A stretch of 64,000 nucleotides of DNA. Source: Capsicum annuum (Eukaryota > Streptophyta > Magnoliopsida > Solanales > Solanaceae). This document shows, piece by piece, positions 47,162 through 59,275 of this stretch (position 1 is its first letter; each line of letters starts with the position of its first letter). The DNA is taken from positions 489,379 to 553,378 of the forward strand of contig NW_025856049.1 in assembly GCF_002878395.1 (NCBI RefSeq), written 5' to 3'. Under the pieces are notes generated by a model. That model was not told the DNA's origin. It worked only from the letters and a program-made list of their open reading frames with translations, and did not search any database. A program made the position numbers and the translations under genes.

Positions 47162-49681
47162 TGTAACGCTCCAAAACCTAGTCTCGAGATGTCACACACT
47201 GCTCAAGACTATGCGTAGCCTTAAGCTAACCTATTTTCCTTCTACTAAGTCTGAATCTCATAACAAAGGAATGTAGATATAAAAATCATACTAACTGTGG
47301 AAATTTGCCTGAACTAACTGAGCATATCTAAATATAATGTCAAAAGAACACTCGACTTATGAGTCTAAACAACCAATACTAAAAATCTGAATCATAATCT
47401 AGCAGTCTGACAAGCCTCTACTGCTAATAACTAGAGAGTCACTAGGACAATCCCCCAGTTGACTCAAACCGTCTGAGCCATCTATACTAACAAGGTGAAA
47501 AATTAAAACACTATGTCCCCGAACTATGAGGGCTCACCAACTATTCGGATGTAGCTAGAGATGCTCGAAATCACTCACGCTGCTAGAACTGAGCACCTGA
47601 ACCTATATTATGAGATAATGGAGTACATAGACGTATATGTGGATCAGTACTTTGAGAATGTATTGTGTAAATATGGGTGAATGTATAAGTAAAGAAATGT
47701 CTCAACATCATCATAATTTGTAAAACAATGCAAGCTAAATATAGATGACACACATAAGCAGGAATATCTGAAAACTAAGAATCATAATAATCATGAGTAG
47801 TAAATCATACTTTATAAATCTAGTGAGTCATAACATTTAGTTCTAAAAACTGTACTAGTGTCCTGTCTATAAATCATGTTGTTTAAGTGTAGAAAGGACT
47901 CACTTTTATATCTACAATCTGAAAGTTATGTCTGTAGCTAATGTCTTTTTGTAAAATAATTTCTAAGTAAAGTTGTGAGCCTTTACACTTAGTTTCTAAA
48001 AGCTTTTCTATTAACATTATTCTATTTTATAGAGCATTTACTAGTAGGGAAATACTTTTTAAATCCTATTCTGAAAGTCTTTACTATTAGGGTTGCTCTT
48101 TTCTGCAGGGAGGTTCTTCTAACCGACATAAACCATGTGAGCTATCATGGATTCCAACTTCTAGTTCCCTTATAGGAAAACCTCACATTGGGTAGAGGTT
48201 TCATACTCTTTCCAAGGAGTATAACTTAATCTAAGTGATCACATCTATATCTGTCATCCATATAGTAATGGGAATAATCTGAAAATCTGAACCTACGTTG
48301 GCTCGTAGTTTTGGGGCATGAGAAAATACCCAACTTGGTGCTAAATACTCCTCCCTTTAATCTGTATGCTCATTCTGTTAGAAATCTACTTTAAAGTCTA
48401 ATATAATGGTTTATTATGAAAACCAACTGTATAATTCCTAAGTTAAATAGAAATCTGAAACTGTAAAGTGGATTTCATATCTAAGATGAGATCAAAAGAT
48501 CAAATTTTTATCAAAAATCTTAAATTAATCTAGTCACAGGATGCTTATAGAACAATTAAACTCGAAATAACAATATCACACTAGGGCTTAATGATCCGTG
48601 CATCAAATTCTTGTTAAAACATCATAATGTTTATGCTTGATAATGTAAACATTTATAATTCAAATCAAAATCTAGAATTTACTACAATACGTATCAAAAT
48701 ATGTAAATAGACATGCAATTCAACTTCAAAATCACTTGAAATCTCACAATCTTGCAAATAACAATAATGGGTAAGAACCTTAATTTAAACTTATGTATAT
48801 ATCATACAAAATAATGTAAAATTGTAATTAAAAGCTAGTTTTTGGCACAAGGATGAAGAATATCCTTGTTCATAAGCCCCACAAACCTTAATTGATGAAA
48901 TTAAAGAAAATTCTTTATCATGAATTCCTATTTGTGCTTTTGAAGATGAATTCTTGAGTCCTTAAATTGGAAATACTTAATTTTGAGCTATCTTGGGAAA
49001 AAGGATGGAGGAAATTGGATTTCTTGGAGACTAAGTTTTGAGCTCTAGGGTTTTCTTTGAGAGAAAATTGATGATAATGGGCATAGAATGCTTAGAATGA
49101 GCTTAATCTTGTGTTTTACATGGTTTGGGTCTTGGGAAAAGACAAAACTATACTTCTAAAATTTTACTCGGAAAAACAAGAAATCCCGATTTGGCCACCC
49201 ACCGTGACGCGCCACTATCACAGTAGTTCACTAGAAAAGGATGAGCCCAGTTTTACCCATCAACGCGATGTGGGACCATCGTGTTGGGCTATAGGAAAAG
49301 GGACGATTCCCATTTTATCCATCGCCGCGACGCGCTGAAATCGCGTCGCCTCACTAGAAAAAAGAAGAGTGGGTACTGGACTTTCACCATGACATAATGT
49401 AAGAGCAGTGCACCACTGGAATTTGAAAATTGTGAAATCGTCCTTCACTGCGACACAGTGCCTGTCAAAATGCCACACTGTTTTACTAAAAATGCCATAA
49501 CTTCTCAACGGAGTATCGAATTGAGGCAAAATTGGTATCATTAGAAATCTAATTAAATTTTCTATACACTAGAGGGTCTAGAAATGGAAAATTCTATATG
49601 TTTCAAAGGTTATTTATTTTTTAATCTAACCCTTGACATTCTAGGAGCTAAATTGAGCTAGAAATAGTGCGGGGCATTACA
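47162..49681 (-). repeat. G: 3' LTR (left copy)
   Basis: TGTAACGCTCCAAAACCTAGTCTCGAGATGTCACACA...GGGGCATTACA, matching 54742-57232 end to end, including CATAAACCATGTGAGCTATCATGGA at 48127 and TTCCCTTATAGGAAAACCTCACATTGGGTAGAGG at 48166. A cluster of GCGACGCG / CGCGATG words is at 49200-49460. Openings at 49111-49541 are artefacts within it. Confidence 0.85.
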
Positions 49682-49705
49682 TTATCTCCCCCTTGGGAAC
49701 ATTAA
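49682..49705 (-). other. G: polypurine tract
   Basis: On the minus strand CCCAAGGGGGAGATAA leads straight into TGTAATGCCCC. It is preceded by ATTCAAGGATTAATG, a form of the ATTCGAGGACGAATG-like motif. Confidence 0.8.
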
Positions 49706-49959
49706 TCCTTGAATGTGGCTGGCTAAATTAAAAATACTGAGGAATTTGAGGATATGTGCTGACATGCACAACTGAAACAAACTGCATGACTGAATCTAGA
49801 ACATATTGAACGACTGAGCTAATTTGTGAGTGCATGAATTTACATGAAGATAACTATATAGCTGAATCTGAGACTAGAAAAGAGCTTAAGTAAGGAAGAT
49901 TGTTACCTTCGGCTGAATCTGAGTTTGTCGAGAAAATATAAGGATACTTGGTACGCATG

Positions 49960-51360
49960 TATACTTCTGCTTCCCAAATATCACCCTCAACGGACTGATT
50001 TTACCACAGAAATTTGACCAAGGGAACTTCTTTGTTGCTTAGTCTACGGATCTAGTAATCAAAAATATCTACTGGAACTTATTTGTATTAAAGGCTATTC
50101 TGAATATTTGTACTCTCTAGAGGAACTAAAACAACTGAATCGTCCATGCACTTCTTTAAAAAAGACACATGGAACACTAGATGAACTGAGGAAAAATCTG
50201 CGGGTAGCTCAAGCTCATACGCTACCTTTCCCACACGATTCAAAATCCGGTAGGGGCCTATATATCGGGGACTAAGCTTCCGTTTTTTCCAAATCTCTTC
50301 ACCCTTTAATGGGTGAAACTTTTAAATACACAAGGTCATCTACTTCAAACTCAAGATCTGTTCTTCTTACGTCTGCATAGGATTTCTTATGACTCTGGGC
50401 TGCTTTAAATATTTCTCGAATCAACTGAACTTTCTCCATGGTTTCAAACACGATATCTGGACCAATCAAAGTGGCCTCACCCACTTCAAACTAGCCGATG
50501 GGCAATCTACATCTCTGCCCATAAAGAGCCTCAAACGGAGCCACCTGAATACTATAATGGTAACTGTTATTGTAGGCAAACTCAATCAACGACAAATGCT
50601 CTTCCTAACTACCTTTTAAATCAAGAACACAAGCCCTCAACATATACTCCAAGGTCAGAATAGTCCTCTCCACTTGACCATCTGTCTATGGATGAAAGGC
50701 TGAACCGAGATGAACTTGGGTACCAAGACCCTTCTGAAAGGCTTTTCAAAACTGAGAGGTAAACTGATACCCCTATCTGAGATGATGGACAAAGGAACTC
50801 CATGTAATCTGACTAACTCTCTAATATATAACTTAGCATAACCTTCAATTATGTAGGACATGTGAACCAGTAAGAAATAAACTGATTTAGTCAATCTATC
50901 TACTATAACCCAAATCGAATCATGCTGACGATGCAAATAGGGTAATTCAGTCATAAAGTCCATATTCAGTTCTTCTCATTTCCAAGTAGGAATACCAAAC
51001 TTCTGCAATGTGCCACCAGGTCTTTGGTGCTCTTCTTTAACTTGTTAATAACCTAAACACTTAGCTACGAACTCTGTAATTTCCTTCTTCATACCACTCT
51101 GCCAAAACACTTCTCGCAGATCATGGTACATCTTAGTGGATCCCGGATGGATAGAATAATTCATACCATGCGGTTCTACCATAATCTACTGCCTCAACGC
51201 ATCAACATATGGCACACATAATCTACTCTGGTATCTCAACATACTATATCCCCCTTGAGAGAAAACCTCTACCTTTTGGTCTTTAACCGAACCCTTCAGC
51301 TTGACCTAACTAGGATCCTTATCCTACTTCTCTTTTACTTTAGACACTAGAGAAGATTCT
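49960..51360 (-). pseudogene. G: integrase and tail pseudogene
   Basis: Minus strand. The zinc domain at about 51180-51080 reads VEPHGMNYSIHPGSTKMYHDLREVFW...FVAKCLGYQ; both His are kept and the second Cys is Tyr. In the core the first Asp is in MDFMTELP at 50963. The second is in LHGVPLSIISDRG (about 50800). The Glu is in TDGQVERTIL (about 50670) after a frameshift, so all three catalytic acids survive. A downstream frame 50484-50299 carries VQLIREIFKAAQSHKKSYADVRRTDLEFEVDDLVYLKVSP, then a GPY/F-like KLSPRYIGPYRI segment (about 50270-50235). A decayed tail reaches about 49960. Confidence 0.8.
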
Positions 51361-52990
51361 GAACTACTCTAAGCCCAAACATTCCCCTTAGCCGAATCAA
51401 CCAATCTCACACCCAATCTAGTTAACTGGTGAAATTCCCAAACTAGTGCTCGCTCATAATTTTCCACATGAGCAACACTGCCCATAGATAATCTACTAAG
51501 GGCGTCTACCACTACATTGGCCTTGCTCGGATGATACAACACCCTCATTTCATAATCCTTCAACAATTCTAACCAACTTCTCTGATGAAGATTTAACTCT
51601 ATCTGAGTGAACACATACTATAAACTTTTGTGATACAAAAACACATCAAATGCACCCCATAAAGCTAGTACCTCCAAATTGTCAATGCAAACACAACAAC
51701 AGCTAACTCAAGATCATGGGTAAGGTAGTTATTTTCATGAGGATAAAGTTGTCTAGAGGCATAGGATATGACTTTACCTGTCTACATCAACATATATCCC
51801 AAACCAACTCTAGAGGTATCACAATTTAAAATGAACCTATCTGTATCATTTGGTACTGCTAAGACTGGGATTGAAGTGAGTCGAGTCTTCAACTCCTGAA
51901 AACTCTTCTCATAAGAATCTGACCACTGAAACTTAACTTTTTTTGGGGTTAATCAATACATAGGAGATGCAATAGAAGAAAAACCCTCAACAAAGAATCT
52001 ATAATAGCCAGCTAAACCTAAGAAACTTCTAATGTCTGATAGAGAAATAATTCTAGGCCAGTTTCTTACTGCTTCTAGCTATTGTGGATCAACTCTAGTT
52101 CTCTCACTGGAAACAATATGACCGAGTAAAGCTACTGGTCTTAGCCAAAATTCATATTTGCTGAATTTGTCGAACAATTGGTGATCTCTAAGAGTTTTAA
52201 ACACAATTCTAAGGTGGTCTGCATTATCATCTACACTACAAGAGTAGACGGGAATACTATCGATAAGATTATGACAAACATGTCCAGATACTATTTGAAC
52301 ACTCTATTCATCAAGTCCATGAAAGTTGTCGGGGCATTGGAAAGACAAAATGACATGAGTAGAAACTCAAAATAACCATAAAGGGTCCTAAAAACTGTCT
52401 TTGGAATATCACATTACCTTACTTTAAGATGATGATAGTCGGATCTAAGGTTTATCTTGGAGAAATAACTCACACCTTGTAGTTAGTCGAACAAGTCATC
52501 AATTCTAGTGAGAGGATATTTTTTTTTAACTGTGACTTTATTCAGCTGATGATAGTCAATGCACATTTGCAAAGATATATCTTTCTTTCACATAGATAGG
52601 ACGAGAACGCCCCATAGAGAAACACTAGGCCTTATGAAACCTTTATTTAAGAGATATTTAAGATGTTTTTTTAACTCTTTAAGCTAGGTTAGAGCCATAT
52701 GATAAGGTGGAATAGAGATGGGTGGAGTATCCGGGAGAAGGTCTATACTGAATTCTATTTCCCTATTGGGAGGTACCCTTGCAAATTTTTGGAAAGACAT
52801 CAGGAAACTCATCGACTATATTGACTGACTGAACTATTGGAGTCTCAGACAGTTTCTTTGACTTAAACTAGATGATAGATACACCCTTTGGAAATCAACT
52901 TTCTGCCTTTAAGATAAGATATGAAATGACTCTTGGAAGACACTAAACTACCTTACAACTCAAAAATTGGATCATCTGGAAAATAAAACT
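51361..52990 (-). pseudogene. G: reverse transcriptase and RNase H pseudogene
   Basis: Minus strand. The RNase H tail is open at 51614-51369: MFTQIELNLHQRSWLELLKDYEMRVLYHPSKANVVVDALSRLSMGS, close to the usual sequence, ending with the ALSR motif that marks the RNase H end. RT lies upstream. Its catalytic box at about 52241-52267 reads I-D-S-I after a one-base shift, so the second Asp is Ser. The finger region at about 52660-52540 keeps scraps of the usual order. The plus opening 52178-52375 is a shadow. Confidence 0.75.
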
Positions 52991-53303
52991 CCACCACTCA
53001 GGTCTGACAATCTATAGATGTATAACTAGAATGGAGCCAATCCATACCAAGAATAAGGTCAAAGTCAACCATATATAGCTCTATTAGGTCTGCTAACGTG
53101 ACTTTATGAAGGACAGTGATAGGACACTTTCTGTAGATATATTTTGTAAAAACTGACTTACCCACTGGGGTAGAAACCAAGAAGACCTCAGAGATCTTTT
53201 TAGGACCTCTTTCAAAATTCTCTTCAACTAATGGGGTAACATAAGAGAAATTTGAGCCGGGGTCTAATAGCCTAAATACATCAATATAAAAGACATAAAG
53301 CAT
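52991..53303 (-). pseudogene. G: aspartic protease domain
   Basis: An open frame of 101 codons. MLYVFYIDVFRLL leads to the active site D-P-G-S-N, then FSYVTPLVEENFERGPKKI, VFLVSTPVGKSVFTKYIYRKCPITVL, and the C-terminal block YMVDFDLILGMDWLHSSYTSIDC. Catalytic D-x-G and the ILGMDWL block are intact, so this is the best preserved protease here. It is only a domain of a gag-pol polyprotein that is broken on both sides. Confidence 0.8.
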
Positions 53304-54530
53304 ACCAGTAACAACATCTGGTGAATCCTTCTACTCTTGATAGGATGGTAAAGCATAAAATCGATTCTGGCGCTGACCGCCATCGGTACTAGATGATGCA
53401 CCCTGAGGAGAGACTGGGCGACCTAAAGGAGCTGGTGCACTAGTAGCTTGAGTCTGGGGATGAAAATCCCTATTTCCCTACATACCATGCAAACACTCTT
53501 TCATTCCATATCCCAACTTACCACAACCATAACAACCTTTTTGGCCTAAAAAGTATTCATCAAGATGATTCTTACCACACTTAGCATATAGAGGACAACT
53601 GGGCTTTCCCCTCACACTATTCTAAGATCTGGACATAGAAGTCTTACCCAATTGTTCATGTCTAGATCTGGGAGTGGAAGTACTAGCTAAATATGGCACT
53701 GTCATAGATGAATGATTCTAAAAATATGAACGATTTCCCCCTCCATACTTTGTCTAGACATACTCAAACTGTCTTATTCGAGCCTTCTTATTTCCTCTTT
53801 CTCTTCTCTGTAAATTTTCTACCTCAATCTACTGGTCATGAATCATTAACCTAGCAAGATACATGTCCCCAATAAGCATGGCAGTGCTACACTCCTTGAA
53901 CACCAAGCTAGATACTCTAGTAACAAACTTAATCATACTTACCTTAGGGTCAGCCATAGTATCGGGGGCATACTTAGACAACTAGTTGAACTTGAGGCAG
54001 TACTCTTTCACCATCATCGAGCACTACCTTAGGTTCACAAACTCCTTTACCTTAGCTTCTCTCATTTCATGCAGAAAAAACCTATCTAGAAAAGCATTAT
54101 GAAACACCTACTAACTCATAGAAGCTGCATTCTCCCCACTATCATTCTCCCACATAACTACCCAATCATACGCTATATCCTTCAATCTATAGGATAAAAA
54201 CTCTACACTCTCCTCTTCAGAAATATGTATGATCTGGGAGATCTTCTTTACCTTATCTAAATAAAGTTATGGTTCCTCACCTGCTTTCAACCCAAAGAAC
54301 TCTGGCAGATTCATTCTCAAAAAGTCTCAAATTTTGGCTTCTGCTAAATCACCATTCTACTAAAGTAAGACTGCCGCCTAATGGTTTCCTTAAACATTGG
54401 CAGTCACTACCTAGGCCAATGCCAAAAAGGCAGCCCAAAACTCAGCATGGGATACATTCTCCTTTAGAGGGTCAACAGAATAGGGTGGCTGGTTATCATT
54501 TCTGTGGGCGTTAGATCGACGAGGAGGCAT
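53304..54530 (-). pseudogene. gag: G: gag pseudogene
   Basis: The ATG at 54530-54528 opens MPPRRSNAHRNDNQPPYSVD and runs to a stop in LALA(stop)VVTANV, where Gln is expected. A capsid portion (about 54290-53890) is shifted and stopped several times. Near 53590-53530 two cysteine motifs occur: CPLYAKCGKNHLDEY, incomplete, and CYGCGKLGYGMKEC, a zinc knuckle with its His changed to Tyr. A Ser/Pro-rich linker leads into the protease. Confidence 0.8.
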
Positions 54531-54726
54531 ATTCAACTGTTATGTAAAAGCATGAGTTAAAAGAAGATAGAGATACTGTAAGCAAAATAGATCATGAAAG
54601 AAAGATATGATTTCCTAGGAATATCCCATAGCCTTTTGCTTAGAAATATGCTGTGCTTCACACCCATGATCAAGACTCTACATAATGCGGCTTGTCTGAC
54701 TCCCGAAGACTCTTATAAATCTTAAT

Positions 54727-54741
54727 CTCCAATACCAAGTT
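54727..54741 (-). other. G: primer binding site
   Basis: Minus-strand ACTTGGTATTGGAGATTAAG, a two- to three-mismatch form of TGGTATCAGAGC, lies three bases from the LTR end. Confidence 0.75.
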
Positions 54742-57232
54742 TGTAACACCCCAAAACCTGGTCTCGAGATGTCACACAGTGATCAAGACTACGAGTAGTC
54801 ATAAGCTAACCCTTTCTGCCTTCTATTAAGTCTGAATCAAATAACAAGGGAATATAGATATAAAAATCATGCTAAATGCAAAAATTTTCTTGAACTAACT
54901 GAGAATATATGAATATAGTGTTTGAAGAATACTCGACTTATGAGTCTGAACAACCAATACTAAAATCTGAATTATAACCTAGTAGTCTGACATGCCTCTA
55001 CTACTAATAACTAAAGAGTCACTGGGACAATCTCCCAGATGACGCGAACTGTCTGAATCATTTATACTAATAAGCTAAAAAAACTAAAAGACTAAGTCCC
55101 TAAACTATGAGGACTCACAACCTATCAGGATGTAGATGGAGATGCTCAAAATCACTCACGTTGCTTGAATTGAGCACCTGAACCTACATTATAAGACAAT
55201 GTAACAATAGGCATATTTGTGGATCAGTACTTTAAGAATTTACTAAGTATATGGGGGTGAATACATAAGTAAAGCAATATCTCAACATCATCATAATTTG
55301 TAAAATAATGCATACAAAATGTAGATGACTAACATAAGCTGGAATATCTGAAAACTAAGAATCATAATCATGAGTAGTAAATCATACTTAATAAATCTAG
55401 TGAGTCATAATATTTAGTTCTAAAAACTATACTTGTGTTCTGTCTGTAAATCTTGTTGTTTAAGTGTAGAAATGAATTACTTTTATATCTAAAATCTGAA
55501 AGTTGTAGTCTGTAGCTAATGTCTTTCTGTAAAACAATATCTAAGTAAAGCTTTGATCATTTATACTTAGTTTCTAAAAGATTTTCTATTAAAATTATTC
55601 CATTCTGTAGAGCGTTTACTATTAGTGAAATACTTTTTCAAAACTATTCTGATACTCTTTACTATTAGGGTTACTCTTTTCAGTAGGGCGGTTCTTTTGA
55701 CCGACATAAACTATGTGAGTTATCATGGAGTCCAACTTCTAGTTCCCTTATAGGAAAACCTCACATTGGGTAGAGGTGTCATACTCTTGCCAAAGTGTAT
55801 AACCTAATCTAACTGATCACATTTGTATCTATCATCCATATAGAAATGGAAATAATCTGATAATCTGAACCTATGCTGGATTGTTGTCATGGGGCATGAG
55901 AACATACCTAACTTGATGCTAAATACTGCTCCCTTTAATCTATATGCTCATTCTGTTTGAAATCCACTTTAAAACTAGTATAATGGTTTATTACGAAAAC
56001 CAACTGTATAATTGCTAAGTTAAACTGAAATATAAAACTGTAAAGTGGATTTCATATCTAAGCTGAGATCAAAAGATCAAATCTTTATCAAAAATCTGAA
56101 ATTAATCTAGTCAAAGGGTGCTTATAGAAAAATCAAACTTGAACTGGCAATATCCAATTAGGGCTTAACGACCCACACATTAAATTTATGTTTAAATATC
56201 AAAATGTTCATGCTTGATAATGTAAACATTGACAATTCAACTCAAAATCTGGAATTTACTGCAATACGTAGGAAAATACGTAATTATACATGCAATTCAA
56301 CGTCTAAGTCACTTGAAATCTCATAATCTTGCAAATAACAATAATGGGTATGAACCCTAATTTGAAAATCATGTATATTCATACAAAATCATGTAAATTC
56401 ATAAATAAAAACAAGTTTTGGGCACTAGGATGAATGAATATCCTTCTTCATAAACCCCACATACCTTAATTTATGAAATTAAAGAAAAGGCTTGATCTTG
56501 AATTCCTATTTATGCTTTTGAAGATGAATTCTTGGAGTCCTTCAATTTGAAATCCTTAATTTTGAGCTATCTTAGAAAAAACAATGGAGGAAATTGGATA
56601 TTTTTGGAGAGTAAGTTTTGATGAAAAATGGCATAGAATGCTTTGAATGAGCTTAATCTTGTGCTTTACATGATTTGGGAATTAGGAAAAGACCAAACTA
56701 CCCTTTTAAAATTTTACTCCGATAAACTGGAAATCCTAATTTGGCGACCCACCGCGAAGCACCACTATCACGATAATTCATTGGAAATAGGACGAGCCCA
56801 ATTTTTCCCATCAATGAGATGCGGTCCATCATGTTAGGCTACTGGAAAAGGGACTAGCCCCATTTTGGCTATCACCGCGATGTACAAAAATTAATTTGAC
56901 TCATTGGAAAAAAGATTAGTGGGAACTGGACTTTTACTGCAATGCGACGTAATTGCAGTGCTCCACTGGAATTTGACAATTGCAAAATCGTCCTTCACCA
57001 TGATGCGGGGCTTATCAAAATGCCACACTATTTTACTAAAAATGTCATAACTTCTCAACCGAGCATCAAATTGAGGAAAAATTAGTATCATTGGAAAGCT
57101 AAGTAAATTTTCTATACACTGGAGTGTCTAGAACTTGGAGATTCTATATGTATCAAAGGTTATTCATTTTTTAAGCTAACCCTTGACATTTTAGGAGCTA
57201 AATTGAACAAGGAAAAATATGGGGTATTACAT
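54742..57232 (-). repeat. G: 5' LTR (right copy)
   Basis: The upstream LTR on the coding strand, colinear with 47162-49681. The outer end reads TGTAATACCCCAT on the minus strand. The word cluster at 56750-57000 is more degraded than in the other copy (CGACG often becomes CAATG or TGATG), a sign of CpG decay. Openings at 56643-56837 and 56891-57091 are artefacts. Confidence 0.85.
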
Positions 57233-57981
57233 GGGGTTAGCTGCTTATGATTGTAAGAACACATATAGAATTCATAGATGAAATGATATGAATGAACTTA
57301 CGAATAGTAAGAATGAAAACAAAAATCTCAAATTAATTTCAAACCCTAAAAGCTAAGAGCAATAATTCCATGATCAATAACATATCTCAGATTGAAAATA
57401 ATGTAAAAATCTTATAAAGTGCATAAAATAGTAACAAAACATTCAATAGGTATTTATGGATACATCAGAAAACCTATCCTAAAAATTTATGAAACTTGAG
57501 TCACCACCAACTCATGACACTACTTGCAGGCCATGGGTAGTACCTATAAGGCATAAGTAGGCTCATGGAAATCAAAGAAATCTTTAATCTGTATATCACC
57601 TTTCTACGAGAATACCTATGATCCATAGGTAGTACCTACGCCTCATAGGTAGTGGTTGTATGAATCAGAATACATCATCAACCTTTATAAATTTTAGAAA
57701 CTCAACCTACAGAGAAACCTAGGGGCTCGTAGGTACTACCTAGGGCCGTAGGTTAGCTCATAGATAGCTTTCTAGAAGCTATTCATTACTTTTTTTCTAC
57801 TTCTATGCTTTGAACTATGTTTTCCTGTCAAATCAAAACAAAAGCACATCATATATAAAAAAATACCTAAGTACTTGCACAATTTCCTTATTTTAAGCAT
57901 CAAAAGTTCCATGAAATCATGGAACATAAACCTATAAGGCCGAATTTTATGTCTCATCTTAGAATTCACTATATTTGATCA
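57233..57981 (-). repeat. H: LTR piece 3, right of G
   Basis: It continues the Tat-like LTR (TTAGCTGCTTATGATTGTAAGAAC; compare 36817 AATTTGCCGCTTGTAATTATGAG). It carries repeated CCATAGGTAGTACCTA / CATAGGTAGT words at 57530-57760, the reverse of those in LTR I at 7995-8220. It ends TTTGATCA at 57981, i.e. TGATCAAAT on its own strand. No purine tract follows, so it may be a solo LTR. Confidence 0.6.
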
Positions 57982-59275
57982 CTTCAGAGAAGAAAAGGAT
58001 CAGGCAGTTTGTGAAGAGTCTAAATTATGAGATTTAAATTGTTACTTTATATATGTGTATGCCTTGCAAATCTTTTCAAAATATAGTTGAGTTGTCCAAG
58101 AAGACTAAGACACTTAAGAAATACGGAGAAATAAAAGAAGAAGGGAAGAAAGCCTGCTCCTCAGGCCAGTTTAGTGTACTTATTTGAAGGGTTATGGTTC
58201 TTTTGACCAAATTTAGCCATGCATGTGTCTACAGTGACCCTTTCTGGATAGACAGACAACTATTCATCTTTATTCTTTTTAGTTTAGAGGTTTTTTTTAG
58301 GTATTATATGCCATGAGTCCAGGGGTTTGTGCCATGTAAGAAGGTATTGTCTTAATTTATTTTCTGCAGGTTAGTTGACTCAGTGACCAACTTCTAGTGC
58401 TTTAATTTTAGTAGGTCATGCGGATGGAGAAACTGGTAGAGGTCATTTACAAGATGGGTGTAGTAGCCCAGTTGTATGAAGAGGTGGTAACCAAGCCAAC
58501 TGAGGTGGAGGATAGGTCGGTAGCAATTGTGATCAAGCTAGTAGAGGTAGAGATCAAGGTGGTGATATGGCCCAATGTTATGTTTTTCTAGCTTGTCTTA
58601 AAGTGGAGCCTTTTGATGTTGAGATCACAAGTACTATTCTTGTTTGTGATTATATGGCTTCTGTATTGTTTGATCCCAAATCTACTTTCTCCTATGTGTT
58701 TGTGAAGTTTACTTTGGGTTGGAACTGGGATGGTGAATTACTTGATATTCCTTAATATGTCTCCACACTATTTTGGGTTTCAATATATGTTGATCAAGTT
58801 TATAGTTATTTTCGTGTGATGTTTATGGCATACAAAAACTTGGTAGATTTAGTAATCTTATATAGGGAGGAGTTTGATATTATTTTAGGAATGAGTTGGC
58901 TGTCTCCTTATCATACAATTCTTGATTGTTATCTCTAAACCGTTACTATATAGATGCTTGGGATGTAGAAATTAGAGTAGGTAGGTACTTTCAAGATTAT
59001 TCCAATGAGAATTATGTTAGCTATTTGTGCATAAAATTAGTGAAGAAGGGGTTTAGGGAATTTTTAGCCCATTTTCAAGAAGATAAATCCATAGTCCCTC
59101 TTATAGCTTCTGTCCTAGTTGTTGTGAGTACTTAGAAGTATTTCCTGATGATATCTTAGGTATGCCTCCAAAACGCTAAGTTGATTTCTATAGACTAAGA
59201 GCCCAAACCTCAAGCCATCTTTATCTATCCTTATCATATAGCACTAGCAGTGATTAAGGAGTTGAAATCTTAGTT
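57982..59275 (+). pseudogene. M: gypsy gag end, protease and start of RT, fragment
   Basis: Plus strand. Gly/Arg-type linker codons recur from 58420 (GGTAGAGG-rich, frames shifted). The protease region 58567-58935 reads MAQCYVFLACLKVEPFDVEITSTILVCDYMASVLF, with D-P-K-S-T in place of D-P-G-S-T, FSYVFVKF, then after stops NLVDLVILYREEFDIILGMSWLSPYHTILDC. The linker at 59025-59110 holds CIKLVKKGFREFLAH and SIVPLIASVLVV. Then YLEVFPDD-like and MPPKR pieces lead to the first RT residues, and the sequence stops at 59275 in ELKS. It is bordered by LTR H on the left and LTR N on the right, both probably inserted in it. It is another gypsy family than A, B, F and G. Confidence 0.65.

Larger units (their letters stand above)
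47162..57232 (-). mobile_element. G: complete-order Tekay-like gypsy element, minus strand
   Basis: LTRs are at 47162-49681 and 54742-57232, about 2.5 kb each. Purine tract, integrase, RNase H, RT, protease, gag and primer site all lie between in the right order for minus-strand transcription. Flanks TAGGG (47157-47161) and TGGGG (57233-57237) differ by one base. No other element interrupts it. It is the most complete element here and, with its three integrase acidic residues kept, perhaps the youngest of group 1, though its frames are broken by stops and shifts. Confidence 0.85.

Noticed and set aside
49111..49541. Opposed open frames in the GC-richer part of LTR G
   Set aside because: They come from the repeated GCGACGCG words. 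The equivalent region of the other LTR (56643-57091) gives different proteins.
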